A DNA stretch of 64,000 nt from Sporosarcina sp. HYO08 (GCF_001563475.1 NZ_LPUT01000027.1:310001-374000), one strand, 5' to 3'; positions 42,506 to 52,086 are shown, counted from the stretch's first letter. Made by a program: numbers and translations. Notes: generated by a model from the letters alone, not told the origin.

Positions 42506-43788
42506 AAATAGGAGTTATTGCTGATGACCTAACGGGCGCCAACGCAACGGGGGTACTATTAGCGGAAGTCGGATTTACAAGTGTCACAATTGTTTTTGGT
42601 GGAGAAGTTCCCAAGGAAAATGGATTTACGTCCATTTGTGTGGACACCGATAGCCGATATGTATCGATGGAAGTCGCTAAAGACCGCGTATCGAATACGT
42701 ATGCCGAGCTCCGTAAATGGGGTGCCGACATTGTGGCAAAAAGAATCGATAGCACAATTCGAGGCAACCTAGGATCAGAAATCGATGCTTTGTTAGAAGA
42801 AATGGGAGACGACAGTGTCGCAATCGTGATCGCTTCATATCCAGATTCCGGGCGCGTGACATCCGGAGGGTATTTATTGGTTGAAGGAATACCTGTACAA
42901 GAAACAAATGTTGCCAAAGATCCATTGAACCCGGTTACGAACTCATATGTTCCCGATGTTGTTGCGGAACAAAGCCAACTTGCAATTGGCCATATTGGAC
43001 TTGGAGATGTGTTGCAAGGACCATCGCAAATTGTATCAAAATTACAGTCTTTAATGGAGCAGGACAAGCGAGTCATCATATTAGATGCAGTGACGAATGA
43101 TGACATTGACCATGTTGCCGAGGCAATGGCAGCTATTGAAAATAGAGTGCTTGTCCCGGTGGATCCCGGACCATTATCGGCGGCATTTGCGCGAGTAAAA
43201 GCTCGGAAAAACGAAAAAGAACGTAAATATCTTGTGACGGTTGGGAGTGTAACAGCTCAAACAGGACGGCAACTTCAATATTTAATCGATAAAACATCTG
43301 CGAATCCAGTTTATGTAGATGCAGAAAAATTGGCAACACTAACAAGTGACTGGGAGAAAGAGATCGAGCGTGCGACTGAGGATGCTTTGCATAAGCTTGA
43401 TCATGAAGAAATTCTCATTATTACTACACTCTCCCCGACGTCGAAAATATTGCCGTTGTCGCAAATTGCCATGAAAGAGAATGTATCTGAGGAAATGTTA
43501 GCCAAGCGAATTACGGCAGGACTTGCAAAAGTAACCCACAATGTCATGTTAAAAACGAACATTCAAATCCATGGAACATTTTCGTGTGGTGGAGATGTCA
43601 CTGCGGCTATATTTGCTGAAAGCGGGGCAAATGCCATTCAGTTAATGGATGAAGTGATCCCACGTGCGGCTTATGGGAAATATGTCGGTGGAACATTCGA
43701 TGGAATTCCGGTCATTACTAAAGGTGGCACGGTTGGCGATAAATATACAATTTATAAATGCATTGCTTATTTCCAAACTAAAAACTAA
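42502..43788 (+). CDS. dtnK: Four-carbon acid sugar kinase (DtnK/DUF1537 family)
   Basis: The 428-residue kinase has the N-terminal signature [19 protein letters not shown] and [19 protein letters not shown], plus the nucleotide-binding C-terminal half with [14 protein letters not shown] and [22 protein letters not shown]. The family phosphorylates threonate, erythronate and related acids at O4. Pairing with a PdxA2 enzyme and lack of an erythronate/L-threonate dehydrogenase or an aldolase points to D-threonate, the two-enzyme route to dihydroxyacetone phosphate. Substrate identity is inferred from context only. Confidence 0.9.
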   Translation: MKIGVIADDLTGANATGVLLAEVGFTSVTIVFGGEVPKENGFTSICVDTDSRYVSMEVAKDRVSNTYAELRKWGADIVAKRIDSTIRGNLGSEIDALLEEMGDDSVAIVIASYPDSGRVTSGGYLLVEGIPVQETNVAKDPLNPVTNSYVPDVVAEQSQLAIGHIGLGDVLQGPSQIVSKLQSLMEQDKRVIILDAVTNDDIDHVAEAMAAIENRVLVPVDPGPLSAAFARVKARKNEKERKYLVTVGSVTAQTGRQLQYLIDKTSANPVYVDAEKLATLTSDWEKEIERATEDALHKLDHEEILIITTLSPTSKILPLSQIAMKENVSEEMLAKRITAGLAKVTHNVMLKTNIQIHGTFSCGGDVTAAIFAESGANAIQLMDEVIPRAAYGKYVGGTFDGIPVITKGGTVGDKYTIYKCIAYFQTKN

Positions 43789-43802
43789 GGAAGTGTTTGA
43801 AT

Positions 43803-44813
43803 ATGACAGAACGTAAAATTATTGCAATTCCAATGGGAGATGCAGCAGGAATCGGGCCAGAAATTACAGTGAAATCATTGGCACATAAAGAAATTTACGA
43901 GTTATGCTACCCACTTGTCGTTGGGGATGCGAAAGTCATTGAAAAGTCAATTGATGTCACAGAAACAGGTTTGAAAGTGAATGTCGTGTCGACGCCTGCA
44001 GAAGGGAAATATGAGCTTGGCACAATTGATGTGTTAGATCTGAATAATATTGATATTGAAGCGCTTGAACCGGGACAAGTTCAAGCTCAATGCGGGAAAG
44101 CTTCTTTCGAATACGTCGAGAAATCTGTCAAACTTGCGATGGCGGGCGAAGTGGCCGCGCTTGCGACGACGCCAATCAATAAAGAGTCACTGAAGGCGGC
44201 GAATGTTCCGTATATCGGACATACGGAAATGCTAGAGGATTTAGGAGAAACACCGGATCCGCTAACGATGTTCCAAGTAAAAGGCATGCGTATTTTCTTC
44301 TTAACGCGTCACGTATCACTCGCAGAGGCGATTACGCAAATGACGAAAGAGCGTGTCCATGATTACTTAATTCGCTGCGACCAAGCACTGCAACGTCTAG
44401 GTGTTGAAAGCCGTAAACTTGCTGTCGCGGGGCTTAACCCGCACTCCGGTGAAGGCGGTCTTTTCGGTCATGAAGAGATAGATGAAATCACACCGGGAAT
44501 TGACTTAGCGAAAGCGGACGGCATCGACGCTTATGGTCCAGTTCCGGCAGACTCTGTCTTTTTCCAAGCATTAAACGGGAAATATGATGCAGTTCTTTCT
44601 CTTTATCACGATCAAGGTCATATTGCTGCGAAAATGACGGATTTCCACCGTACGATTTCCATTACAAACGGTCTTCCATTCCTTCGTACTTCTGTTGACC
44701 ATGGAACGGCATTTGATATCGCATGGAAAAATATTGCATCTGAAGTGAGTATGTATGAGTGTATTAAACTAGCCGCAGAATATGCACCGAAATTTACACG
44801 TGAATCATTATAA
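43803..44813 (+). CDS. pdxA2: PdxA2, 4-phospho-threonate dehydrogenase (PdxA family)
   Basis: The 336-residue protein has the PdxA fold: [44 protein letters not shown] with a metal/phosphate histidine, [16 protein letters not shown] and [11 protein letters not shown] with another metal ligand, [13 protein letters not shown] near the end. Members next to a DtnK kinase oxidise and decarboxylate the 4-phosphate to dihydroxyacetone phosphate and CO2 rather than making vitamin B6. The context here supports that role. ATG 43803 follows AAGGAAG. Confidence 0.92.
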   Translation: MTERKIIAIPMGDAAGIGPEITVKSLAHKEIYELCYPLVVGDAKVIEKSIDVTETGLKVNVVSTPAEGKYELGTIDVLDLNNIDIEALEPGQVQAQCGKASFEYVEKSVKLAMAGEVAALATTPINKESLKAANVPYIGHTEMLEDLGETPDPLTMFQVKGMRIFFLTRHVSLAEAITQMTKERVHDYLIRCDQALQRLGVESRKLAVAGLNPHSGEGGLFGHEEIDEITPGIDLAKADGIDAYGPVPADSVFFQALNGKYDAVLSLYHDQGHIAAKMTDFHRTISITNGLPFLRTSVDHGTAFDIAWKNIASEVSMYECIKLAAEYAPKFTRESL

Positions 44814-44824
44814 AAATTGAAATC

Positions 44825-44857
44825 AATGGAGGAGGTTTTCTCCTCCTTCATTTTTTT
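44825..44857 (+). terminator. Hairpin between pdxA2 and gntP
   Basis: AATGGAGGAG and CTCCTCCTTCATT pair with a short loop and are followed by TTTTTTT. It looks like a true terminator inside the operon, so gntP may be transcribed at a reduced level. Confidence 0.8.
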
Positions 44858-44877
44858 AGCTTAGGAGGAAGTCAAGA

Positions 44878-46251
44878 ATGTCACCAGAAGCGCAAATGAT
44901 ATTAGGGTTAGTCATCGGTGTGATGGCACTTATATTTCTAGTGTTAAAAACAAAAATCCATGCGTTTTTAGCGCTAATTATCGCAGCATCATTAACAGGA
45001 TTAATCGGCGGTATGGAGCCGGTCGCAGTCGCTTCTACGATTTCAGCAGGATTCGGCGGTACACTCGGTTCAATCGGGATTGTCGTCGGGTTTGGGGTCA
45101 TGATTGGACGGATTTTAGAAGTATCGGGCGCGGCAGAACGGTTGGCGTATAGTCTTATTCGCTTTGTCGGGAAAAAGAAAGAAGAATGGGCACTGGCGAT
45201 TGCTGGTTATATCGTTTCGATTCCCATTTTTGTCGATTCTGCTTTTGTTATTTTAAACCCGCTTGTAAAAGCGTTATCACGTAAAACGGGTAAATCTGTT
45301 ATTACATTGGGCGTAGCGCTTGCTATTGGATTAGTCGCTACACACCATGCTGTACCGCCGACACCGGGACCGCTTGGAGTCGCTGGGATCTTTGGTGTCG
45401 ATATTGGAAAAATGATTGCATGGGGACTTGTTTTCGCAATTCCGATTATCATTTCCGGTGTGTTATACGCAAAATGGATTGGTAAAAGAATTTACCAGGT
45501 TCCGACAGAAGATGGATTGGCGTTTGAACGCCCAGATACACAGTTAGCTTATCAGGAATTTTTGCAGCTGTCAGATGAACGCAGTAAAGAATTACCTTCT
45601 CTTTTCCGTTCAATGCTGCCTATATTATTGCCAATTGTTTTAATCTTTTTAAATACGACATTAGCCGCGCTGAAGATTAGCGGTGGTTGGATTGACTACG
45701 TATTATTTTTAGGACAGCCAATTATTGCGGTCGGTTTAGCGTTAGTAGTGGCAATTTATGCGTTAGCGGGACAACTTAAACGCGAAGAAGCGCTTGAGCG
45801 AATGGAAGAAGGGATTGTGACAGCGGGTATTATCTTGCTTGTAACTGGAGCGGGCGGTGCGCTGGGACAAGTACTTCGTGAAAGCGGCGCGGGGGATTAT
45901 ATTGCGCAACAAGTCGCGACATTACCGTTGCCGGCAATTTTAATTCCATTTTTCATTGCAACGATTGTTCGTTTGATTCAAGGAAGTGGAACCGTCGCAA
46001 TGATTACAGCTGCGTCCATTTCTGCGCCAATCGTTATAAACTTAGATATTAACATGGCGCTTGCCGCGCAAGCTGCAGCGCTTGGCGCGATGATTTTCTC
46101 CTATTTCAACGACAGCCTTTTCTGGGTCGTCAATCGAATGCTTGGGATTAAAGAAGTAAAAGAACAAGTGATGGTTTGGTCGGTTCCGACAACAATTGCA
46201 TGGGGAGTTTCTCTCGTCTCCTTACTCATTGCAAATATGTTTGTAGGCTAA
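44878..46251 (+). CDS. GntP-family sugar-acid permease
   Basis: The 457-residue transporter has the GntP family features: ILGLVIGVMALIFLVLKTKIHAFLALIIAA at the start, GFGGTLGSIGIVVGFGVMIG, ATHHAVPPTPGPLGVAGIFG and GSGTVAMITAASISAPI. Family members import gluconate and other aldonates. In this operon it should import the four-carbon acid handled by DtnK and PdxA2. ATG follows TTAGGAGGAAGTCAAGA. Confidence 0.93.
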   Translation: MSPEAQMILGLVIGVMALIFLVLKTKIHAFLALIIAASLTGLIGGMEPVAVASTISAGFGGTLGSIGIVVGFGVMIGRILEVSGAAERLAYSLIRFVGKKKEEWALAIAGYIVSIPIFVDSAFVILNPLVKALSRKTGKSVITLGVALAIGLVATHHAVPPTPGPLGVAGIFGVDIGKMIAWGLVFAIPIIISGVLYAKWIGKRIYQVPTEDGLAFERPDTQLAYQEFLQLSDERSKELPSLFRSMLPILLPIVLIFLNTTLAALKISGGWIDYVLFLGQPIIAVGLALVVAIYALAGQLKREEALERMEEGIVTAGIILLVTGAGGALGQVLRESGAGDYIAQQVATLPLPAILIPFFIATIVRLIQGSGTVAMITAASISAPIVINLDINMALAAQAAALGAMIFSYFNDSLFWVVNRMLGIKEVKEQVMVWSVPTTIAWGVSLVSLLIANMFVG

Positions 46252-46275
46252 TCTATATTAAACTCATCTTGAGCC

Positions 46276-46312
46276 AAAAGACGTTTCATCATAAAACGAT
46301 GGAACGTCTTTT
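46276..46312 (+). terminator. Intrinsic terminator after gntP
   Basis: AAAAGACGTTTCATC and GATGGAACGTCTTTT form a 15-bp stem with one G-T pair, ending the sugar-acid operon. Confidence 0.88.
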
Positions 46313-46387
46313 GCTATGGCATCAGTTTTTAGAGAGGTAAAACATGGTATGATTCTGATAACGATGAACGGGGGATGATACGAATTG

Positions 46388-47050
46388 ATGAGGAAAGGTC
46401 AACCATTTGTCGCATCATGGAGTGGCGGAAAAGATTCAGCGATGGCGTTTTACCGGGCAGTCAAAGGACAAGGGTTGCCAATGCGACTTTGGACAATGTT
46501 TGAAGAAGACCAAGAACGATCGAAATCACATGCATTACCTTTGGAAGTTGTCCAGGCGCAGGCGACAAGAATTGGGATCCCCCTCACGATTAGAGGGGCT
46601 AGTTGGCAAGGGTATGAAAAACAATTTTTAGATGCGATGCAGGAATGTAAAAATGACGGCATCGATCATGCGGTATTCGGTGATATTGACTTAGTCGATC
46701 ATTTGGAATGGGTGCAGAAAACTTGCGCTAAAGTTGAGATGGAAGCTGTGCATCCGCTTTGGATGGAACCGCGCAGAAAGATTCTTGAAGAATTTGTCGA
46801 AGCGGGGTTTGAAGCTTATCTTGTCGTTGTCAATACAAAAATGATGCCAGCAGAGTTTGTAGGCCGGAAATTCACAATTGCGTTAATGGACGAGCTGGAG
46901 GCGCAAGGCATTGATTCTTGCGGCGAATCAGGGGAGTTTCATACTGTCGTTGTAGATGGTCCGATCTTTAAGGAGCGCGTGCCCATCTCTTTTACCGGGC
47001 AGCATGAGCGGGATGGATATGTGTTTTTGGATGTGTCATTGGAAAAGTGA
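46388..47050 (+). CDS. Dph6-related ATP pyrophosphatase (adenosine nucleotide hydrolase fold)
   Basis: The 220-residue protein has the PP-loop SWSGGKDSAMAFYRA near residue 12 and the Dph6-type C-terminal CGESGEFHTVVVDGP near residue 180. In eukaryotes and archaea this fold makes diphthamide, but bacteria have no diphthamide, so the bacterial members form an unassigned ATP-dependent amidating or adenylating group. TTG at 46385 is an alternative start. Confidence 0.88.
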   Translation: MRKGQPFVASWSGGKDSAMAFYRAVKGQGLPMRLWTMFEEDQERSKSHALPLEVVQAQATRIGIPLTIRGASWQGYEKQFLDAMQECKNDGIDHAVFGDIDLVDHLEWVQKTCAKVEMEAVHPLWMEPRRKILEEFVEAGFEAYLVVVNTKMMPAEFVGRKFTIALMDELEAQGIDSCGESGEFHTVVVDGPIFKERVPISFTGQHERDGYVFLDVSLEK

Positions 47051-47052
47051 AT

Positions 47053-47098
47053 GGTCCCTTTCACTGTTATTTTAAGTGCAGTGAAAGGGTCTTTTTTA
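47053..47098. terminator. Terminator between convergent genes
   Basis: GGTCCCTTTCACTG and CAGTGAAAGGGTC form a long stem followed by TTTTTT; the 3' end overlaps the stop of the minus-strand methyltransferase gene. Confidence 0.88.
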
Positions 47099-48268
47099 TT
47101 GTGGCTTCGGCAATCGATCCACTAACTCCCGTTCCAAAAATGGATCAGCCTGTAGGAGCTTTTTGAACGCATCATACTGGGTAATTTCTCTTTCAGATGG
47201 TTTTCGTCCGGTATGATAAGCCCGAATTAAAATGTTTTTCGGCGTATGTTCGAGGTCGATAAACTCTAACAACTGCGCATCATAGCCGACTAGTTTTAAA
47301 AGTTCCGCCCGAATTGAATCCGTGGCAAGTGCGGAAAATCGTTCTTTGATCAGTCCATGTTGCAACATCACATCAAGTGCTGGTGACTGAATTTGATTGA
47401 AAAGTTCATGCTGACAGCAAGGCACACTCAAAATAACTTTGGCTCCCCATTTCACAGCGCGGCCAAGCGCCATATCAGTTGCTACATCACAAGCGTGGAG
47501 CGTGACGACCATGTCGACAGACGTTTCTTCGTTGTAGTCGTTAATATCACCGATTTCGAATGATAAATTTTCGTAACCCAAATCTTGCGCGATCTCGCGG
47601 CAGTGTTCAATTACTTCTTTTTTCAAATCTAGTCCGGTCACGTGGAGATCCAATCCTTTTTCAACATGTAAGTAGTGGTAAAGCGCAAAAGTCAAATACG
47701 ATTTACCTGAACCAAAGTCCAAAATGCGAATGGTGCGATCTTTTGGTAAATGAGCGAGTGCATCATCGATAAATTCAACGAAACGATTAATTTGCCTGAA
47801 CTTATCATGCTTTTGTTTTTTTACCTTTCCCTCGGGTGACTGGACGCCAAGCCGAATAAGAAACGGGTAAGGGGTATCCTCTTGCAGTAAATAATTTTTC
47901 TTCCGATTATGCGATAGATTGGCGACTTTAGTAGACGACGTCTTTTCTGTGCGCCACATCACTTTGAATTTCTTCGTTAACTGTACATGAATTTTTTCAT
48001 CGGAAAATTCCGCATGTACTTGCTTAAATTGTTCAAGCAATAGTTTGAGTTGCCCATGCACGTGTTCGGGAAGTACATTTTCATGCTTTAATACCCGTTC
48101 ATACTGATATTCCAATTGGATATGAAGCTGACCTCTGAGCGTGACAGGCTTCACTTTTACCCGCTTTAAATCAGCCGATTTCGTTCGCGGCTGGCTAATT
48201 GTCCCGCTAATGAGCGTTCCATTTGTGAACCGATGTGACAGTTCCTCGATTAATTGTTCAAACTCCAT
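47096..48268 (-). CDS. SAM-dependent methyltransferase, Methyltransf_32 / RRNAD-like
   Basis: The 390-residue protein has an N-terminal domain of about 150 residues without a known motif, then a Rossmann domain with motif I ILDFGSGKSYLTFALYHYL near residue 190, VTGLDLKKEVIEHC, VVTLHACDVATDMAL and SVPCCQHEL. The paired CD and PCCQHE features match the Methyltransf_32 family (METTL25/RRNAD1 relatives). Substrate unknown, likely RNA or protein. ATG follows AGGAGTGTTTGC. Confidence 0.88.
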   Translation of the reverse strand: MEFEQLIEELSHRFTNGTLISGTISQPRTKSADLKRVKVKPVTLRGQLHIQLEYQYERVLKHENVLPEHVHGQLKLLLEQFKQVHAEFSDEKIHVQLTKKFKVMWRTEKTSSTKVANLSHNRKKNYLLQEDTPYPFLIRLGVQSPEGKVKKQKHDKFRQINRFVEFIDDALAHLPKDRTIRILDFGSGKSYLTFALYHYLHVEKGLDLHVTGLDLKKEVIEHCREIAQDLGYENLSFEIGDINDYNEETSVDMVVTLHACDVATDMALGRAVKWGAKVILSVPCCQHELFNQIQSPALDVMLQHGLIKERFSALATDSIRAELLKLVGYDAQLLEFIDLEHTPKNILIRAYHTGRKPSEREITQYDAFKKLLQADPFLERELVDRLPKPQ

Positions 48269-48278
48269 GCAAACACTC

Positions 48279-49010
48279 CTATTTAAATGTAAAACCTTGC
48301 TTTTCCAAGAACGCTTTCATATACGTTCGTTTTGGTGTTTCTAAAAAATTCGCCATCGAAGTTGTCCAATTCGCGTCTTTTTGATTGGAGCCGCGACTTA
48401 AATAATACGCATTCATCGTTTGATCGTAGGCAGGCAGGATTTCTTCGTATTTCTCTGGATCATAGCTGTTTTCATGGATGATGGCTTCAACAGGCAGTCT
48501 TGGCTTTACTTCATTTTCCTCGTCAGGGACGCCGATAGACATGGCGAACAGTGGAACGACGCCTTTTGGCAAGTTAAACAGCGCGCTTATTTCTTCCGGC
48601 GCATTACGAACACCGCCAATATAGCAAATACCATAGCCTTTCGATTCCGCTGCGATGGCGACATTTTGGGCAAATAAAGAGACGTCAACTGTGCTAACAA
48701 GCAAGTTTTCAGCATACGAAAAATCGATTTCACGATCGAGCAGTTGCGCGGCTTTTTGTAATCTGCAATAGTCTGCGCAAAATACAAGTACAGCACCCGC
48801 AGACAAAATCTGGTTTGGATTTTTCGATAAATCCGCCAGTTCCTTCCGCTTTTGTTCGTCCGTGACGTGGATCACGGAATAGGCTTGAACAAAGTGAGAA
48901 CTCGCCGCATGTTGCCCGGCTTGAATGAGTTCCCGCACATCCTCGGACTGTAAAGGAACTGGCTTATATTTTCGAACAGATGCGTGTGCGGTTAATAACT
49001 CAATGACCAT
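48279..49010 (-). CDS. NfrA-type FMN nitroreductase / NADPH-dependent oxidoreductase
   Basis: The 243-residue flavoprotein belongs to the nitroreductase family, FRP/NfrA1 subgroup: ASVRKYKPVPLQ at the N-terminus binds FMN phosphate, ESKGYGICYIGGVRNAPEEI in the middle and the C-terminal extension ending with FLEKQGFTFK. These enzymes reduce flavin, nitroaromatics or disulfides with NADPH. ATG 49010 is preferred: GAGGTGATGATA precedes it. It lies 10 bp upstream of the methyltransferase gene and may be co-transcribed. Confidence 0.9.
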   Translation of the reverse strand: MVIELLTAHASVRKYKPVPLQSEDVRELIQAGQHAASSHFVQAYSVIHVTDEQKRKELADLSKNPNQILSAGAVLVFCADYCRLQKAAQLLDREIDFSYAENLLVSTVDVSLFAQNVAIAAESKGYGICYIGGVRNAPEEISALFNLPKGVVPLFAMSIGVPDEENEVKPRLPVEAIIHENSYDPEKYEEILPAYDQTMNAYYLSRGSNQKDANWTTSMANFLETPKRTYMKAFLEKQGFTFK

Positions 49011-49104
49011 TATCATCACCTCAAATAATTATATATAGTCTAAGATTAACAAAGTTTTACTGGCGATAACCTCCTTATAAAGACCCAGAAAGGAGTGGAT
49101 TACC

Positions 49105-49314
49105 TTGTTTTGGTTGGAAGGTATTTCGGTTATTACAGCTATTTTAATCATTTTTCCAGTCTTTGTTCCACTTATCGCCATTGCTTTTTCAAGCCTCAAG
49201 ATTGTGTCGATTCCATTCGTGAAACGGTTCCAGCGCCTTTTCAACTTCCATCTGCATAAAAGGAACCATTCGCTGTTCCGGCAATCTCTCCTGATCGGAA
49301 TAAAAAGCGTTTAA
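49105..49314 (+). CDS. Possible small membrane protein overlapping guaD antisense
   Basis: The 69-codon frame starts with TTG, 7 bases after AAAGGAGTG, a strong ribosome binding site. Residues 7-32 form a hydrophobic segment (ISVITAILIIFPVFVPLIAIAF) with a basic segment after it. From residue 29 on it lies antisense to the end of guaD. The site and the TM segment argue for a gene; the overlap argues against. Possible, not certain. Confidence 0.4.
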   Translation: MFWLEGISVITAILIIFPVFVPLIAIAFSSLKIVSIPFVKRFQRLFNFHLHKRNHSLFRQSLLIGIKSV

Positions 49315-49659
49315 TGGGTTTGTGAAGCCCGCGCCGACTAATGCTTCCGATTTGCCGCAAGCATAGTAAATCTGTCCAACAGTCGACCAGTACGCAGCGC
49401 CAAGGCACATTGGACACGGTTCCCCGCTTGCATACAGGACGCAATCCGATAAGTCGATGGATCCGATTGTTTGGCAAGCCTCTCGGATCGCCAGCAATTC
49501 CGCGTGCGCGGAAGGGTCATTGAGACGATGAACGAGATTTGTCCCTTTTCCAATCACTTCTCCGTCTTTTACAACGATTGCAGCAAATGGGCCGCCGCCA
49601 TCTCGGACATTCTGAATGGCCATATCAATTGTTTGGTGTAACCATTTTTCATGTGTCAT
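49189..49659 (-). CDS. guaD: Guanine deaminase-like nucleoside deaminase
   Basis: The 156-residue zinc deaminase has the catalytic H-A-E (DPSAHAELLAIREAC) and P-C-x-x-C (SGEPCPMCLGAAYW), and length equal to B. subtilis GuaD. The C-terminal segment with FYSDQERLPEQRMVPFMQMEVE resembles the domain-swapped end of GuaD. It would convert guanine to xanthine in purine salvage; other cytosine/tRNA-adenosine deaminase roles are less likely. ATG 49659 has AAGGAGG 8 bases upstream. Confidence 0.9.
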   Translation of the reverse strand: MTHEKWLHQTIDMAIQNVRDGGGPFAAIVVKDGEVIGKGTNLVHRLNDPSAHAELLAIREACQTIGSIDLSDCVLYASGEPCPMCLGAAYWSTVGQIYYACGKSEALVGAGFTNPLNAFYSDQERLPEQRMVPFMQMEVEKALEPFHEWNRHNLEA

Positions 49660-49756
49660 ATTCAAGTCCTCCTTGTCGAATGTCTGTTATTTCCCGGGGA
49701 ATTTGTAGAAACAGGAAATGTTTTATAGTCTATCATCCATGGTATCTCTTTAATCG

Positions 49757-49829
49757 CCAATTTTGAATAGTTTTACATTACAAAATTGGTAAAGACTGCG
49801 TTTTCATAACAGTTAACTAGTGGTATTAT
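49757..49829 (+). promoter_or_regulatory. Inverted repeat and promoter upstream of putP
   Basis: CCAATTTTG (49757-49765) and CAAAATTGG (49781-49789) form a perfect 9-bp inverted repeat with a 15-base centre. It is followed by a promoter candidate, TTTTCA (49801), 17 bases, TATTAT (49824-49829), just before the putP ribosome binding site AAAGGAGG. The repeat may be an operator. Confidence 0.55.
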
Positions 49830-49852
49830 GAAGGCAAAAGGAGGAAAGTACC

Positions 49853-51340
49853 ATGTCAAATGAAATGTATCAATTAATCGCAATTATTTTGTATATGGCT
49901 GCAATGGTCTTTATTGGTTGGTATGCGTTTAAACGAACATCGAATTTAACCGATTACATGCTTGGTGGACGTTCACTGGGACCCGCTGTAACCGCTCTCA
50001 GCGCGGGCGCGGCAGACATGTCAGGCTGGTTGCTCATGGGGTTGCCGGGCGCAATCTATTTAAATGGTTTAGTAGAAGCATGGATTGCGGTCGGGTTGAC
50101 AATCGGGGCTTACTTAAACTGGTTGCTTGTGGCGCCGCGTTTGCGTGTTTATACGCAAGTATCGAATGACTCGATTACGATTCCAAGTTATTTGGAAAGT
50201 CGATTGAAAGATAGTTCGCGATTACTGCGTGTTGCTTCCGGTATTATTATTCTTATTTTCTTTACGTTTTACGTTTCGTCAGGAATGGTTGCAGGCGGCA
50301 AGTTTTTCTTAAGTTCTTTTGGACTTAACTATCATGCCGGTTTATTAATCGTTTCGGGAGTCGTTATATTCTATACACTATTCGGTGGATTCCTTGCGGT
50401 TAGTTACACGGATGTTGTGCAAGGGCTCATTATGTTCATAGCTTTAATCCTTGTGCCTGTTGTGGGGATCTTTATAACAGGTGGATTTACGGAAACAACG
50501 GCGAGTATTCGTGAAGTGGATCCGCAATTATTGAACTTTGTATCAGGCGCTTCTTTCCTTGGGATCTTGTCTGCGGTCGCATGGGGGCTTGGATATTTTG
50601 GCCAACCGCATATTATCGTTCGTTTTATGGCGATCAGCTCTGTAAAAGAGACGAAAAGCGCCCGTCGCATTGGAATCGGCTGGATGTTTTTAAGCCTTTT
50701 CGGCGCGATCGCCACAGCGCTTGTTGGAATTGCTTATTATCATCAAAATACAACTGTTAAACTGGCAGATGCAGAAACAGTATTCATCGTTCTTGGGCAA
50801 ATCATTTTCCATCCGTTCATCGCTGGTATTATGTTAGCGGCTGTTCTGGCGGCTGTTATGAGTACGATTTCTTCTCAGCTGATCGTTACTTCTTCGGCTT
50901 TAATCGAAGACTTGTATAAAGCGGTATTTAAATCGGATGCTTCAGATAAGCAATATGTATTTTTGGGAAGAATGGCTGTTTTAGTCGTTTCAATCATTGC
51001 AATGGCGCTTGCGTGGCCGAATAACGAGTCGATTTTAAAAATCGTTTCATTTGCTTGGGCAGGATTCGGAGCATCATTCGGACCAATTATTTTGTTATCT
51101 CTATACTGGAGGAAAATCACGGCAGCCGGCGCGCTTTGGGGAATGGTTGCCGGAGCGATTACGGTTATCATTTGGGGGAACGTGGAAGTTTTAACAGGGA
51201 CTTTGTATGAAATTGTGCCAGGCTTCATTATTTGCTGGATCGTCACGATGATCGTAAGCTTGATTACTTATCGTCCAAATCCTGAAATTGAAAAAGAATT
51301 CACAGAAGCGCTTGAATTGCTCGAGCGTGATGGGAAATAA
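49853..51340 (+). CDS. putP: Sodium/proline symporter PutP
   Basis: The 495-residue member of the solute:sodium symporter family has about 13 TM helices. Diagnostic parts are DYMLGGRSLGPAVTALSAGAADMSGWLLMGLPGAIY with the sodium/proline-binding residues in TM2, GLGYFGQPHIIVRFMAI, and AVMSTISSQLIVTSSALIEDLY. These match PutP rather than other family members. No proline dehydrogenase genes are adjacent, so it may serve osmoprotection as in OpuE as well as catabolism. Confidence 0.94.
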   Translation: MSNEMYQLIAIILYMAAMVFIGWYAFKRTSNLTDYMLGGRSLGPAVTALSAGAADMSGWLLMGLPGAIYLNGLVEAWIAVGLTIGAYLNWLLVAPRLRVYTQVSNDSITIPSYLESRLKDSSRLLRVASGIIILIFFTFYVSSGMVAGGKFFLSSFGLNYHAGLLIVSGVVIFYTLFGGFLAVSYTDVVQGLIMFIALILVPVVGIFITGGFTETTASIREVDPQLLNFVSGASFLGILSAVAWGLGYFGQPHIIVRFMAISSVKETKSARRIGIGWMFLSLFGAIATALVGIAYYHQNTTVKLADAETVFIVLGQIIFHPFIAGIMLAAVLAAVMSTISSQLIVTSSALIEDLYKAVFKSDASDKQYVFLGRMAVLVVSIIAMALAWPNNESILKIVSFAWAGFGASFGPIILLSLYWRKITAAGALWGMVAGAITVIIWGNVEVLTGTLYEIVPGFIICWIVTMIVSLITYRPNPEIEKEFTEALELLERDGK

Positions 51341-51346
51341 TAGAGG

Positions 51347-51377
51347 AAAAGCCTGCAGACATTCTGCGGGCTTTTTG
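51347..51377 (+). terminator. Intrinsic terminator after putP
   Basis: AAAAGCCTGCAGA and TCTGCGGGCTTTTT form a stem with a 3-base loop. Confidence 0.9.
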
Positions 51378-51399
51378 TTTAAGGAGAGAAAAAGAGTTC

Positions 51400-52086
51400 A
51401 TGAAACTTGATCACGTTGTTTATTTTACAAAAAAAGACCCAAAGACGATCGTAGCGGAAAAGTTGGCTGAAAAAGAGCATGCAGTTGTGGGCGGACGCCA
51501 CGAAAACTGGGGAACGCAAAATGCGCTTCGTTACGTTGGCAATGCTTACATGGAATGGTTATCCGTCGAACGGGAAGATGTTGCAAAGAAAGCACAACAT
51601 CCGTTAGTGGATTTACTTTTACATGATGTAAAAGACGGCGAAGGCTGGGGGACAATTTGCCTGTCCGTGACAAATATCGAGGCGCTGAAAGAAGACATTG
51701 AAAACAAAGGATTCCAAACGTCAGGTGTGTTGGATGCCAGCCGTAAAACAGCGAACGGAGAGCTTCGTAAATGGAAAATGCTTTTTGTTGACCAATCTGT
51801 GTCGGATGAATTGCCATACCCGTTTTTTATCGAATGGGAACAGGAGGAAGAACAACGTTTTGCGATGCTCCGAAAAGAGGGAACGATTTCGCCTTATGAT
51901 GAGCAAAAGCAAATTGTTGAATGTCAATTCCACGTACATGACCCATTAGGCACGACTGGCGAGTGGGCCGTATTACTTTCACAAAAAGTGGGAGACCAGC
52001 ATGATATTGTTTTGCCGAATGTGACGTTAACATTTATTGAAAAAGAAGACGGAAAAGAGCGATTAGCTGATGTGAAAATCCAATGA
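51400..52086 (+). CDS. VOC-superfamily (glyoxalase-like) protein
   Basis: The 228-residue protein begins KLDHVVYFTKKDPKTIV, with the family's first metal-type histidine, and has GGRHENWGTQNALRYVGNAYMEWLSVE and GWGTICLSVTNIEALKEDIENKGFQ. This is the Glyoxalase_3-like group of the VOC superfamily. The reaction cannot be deduced. ATG has AAGGAGAGAAAAAGAGTTC upstream. Confidence 0.85.
   Translation: MKLDHVVYFTKKDPKTIVAEKLAEKEHAVVGGRHENWGTQNALRYVGNAYMEWLSVEREDVAKKAQHPLVDLLLHDVKDGEGWGTICLSVTNIEALKEDIENKGFQTSGVLDASRKTANGELRKWKMLFVDQSVSDELPYPFFIEWEQEEEQRFAMLRKEGTISPYDEQKQIVECQFHVHDPLGTTGEWAVLLSQKVGDQHDIVLPNVTLTFIEKEDGKERLADVKIQ

Noticed and set aside
42480-43106. 208-codon minus-strand ORF within dtnK
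   Set aside because: Shadow frame rich in Ser/Thr/Pro, typical of antisense of a coding gene.
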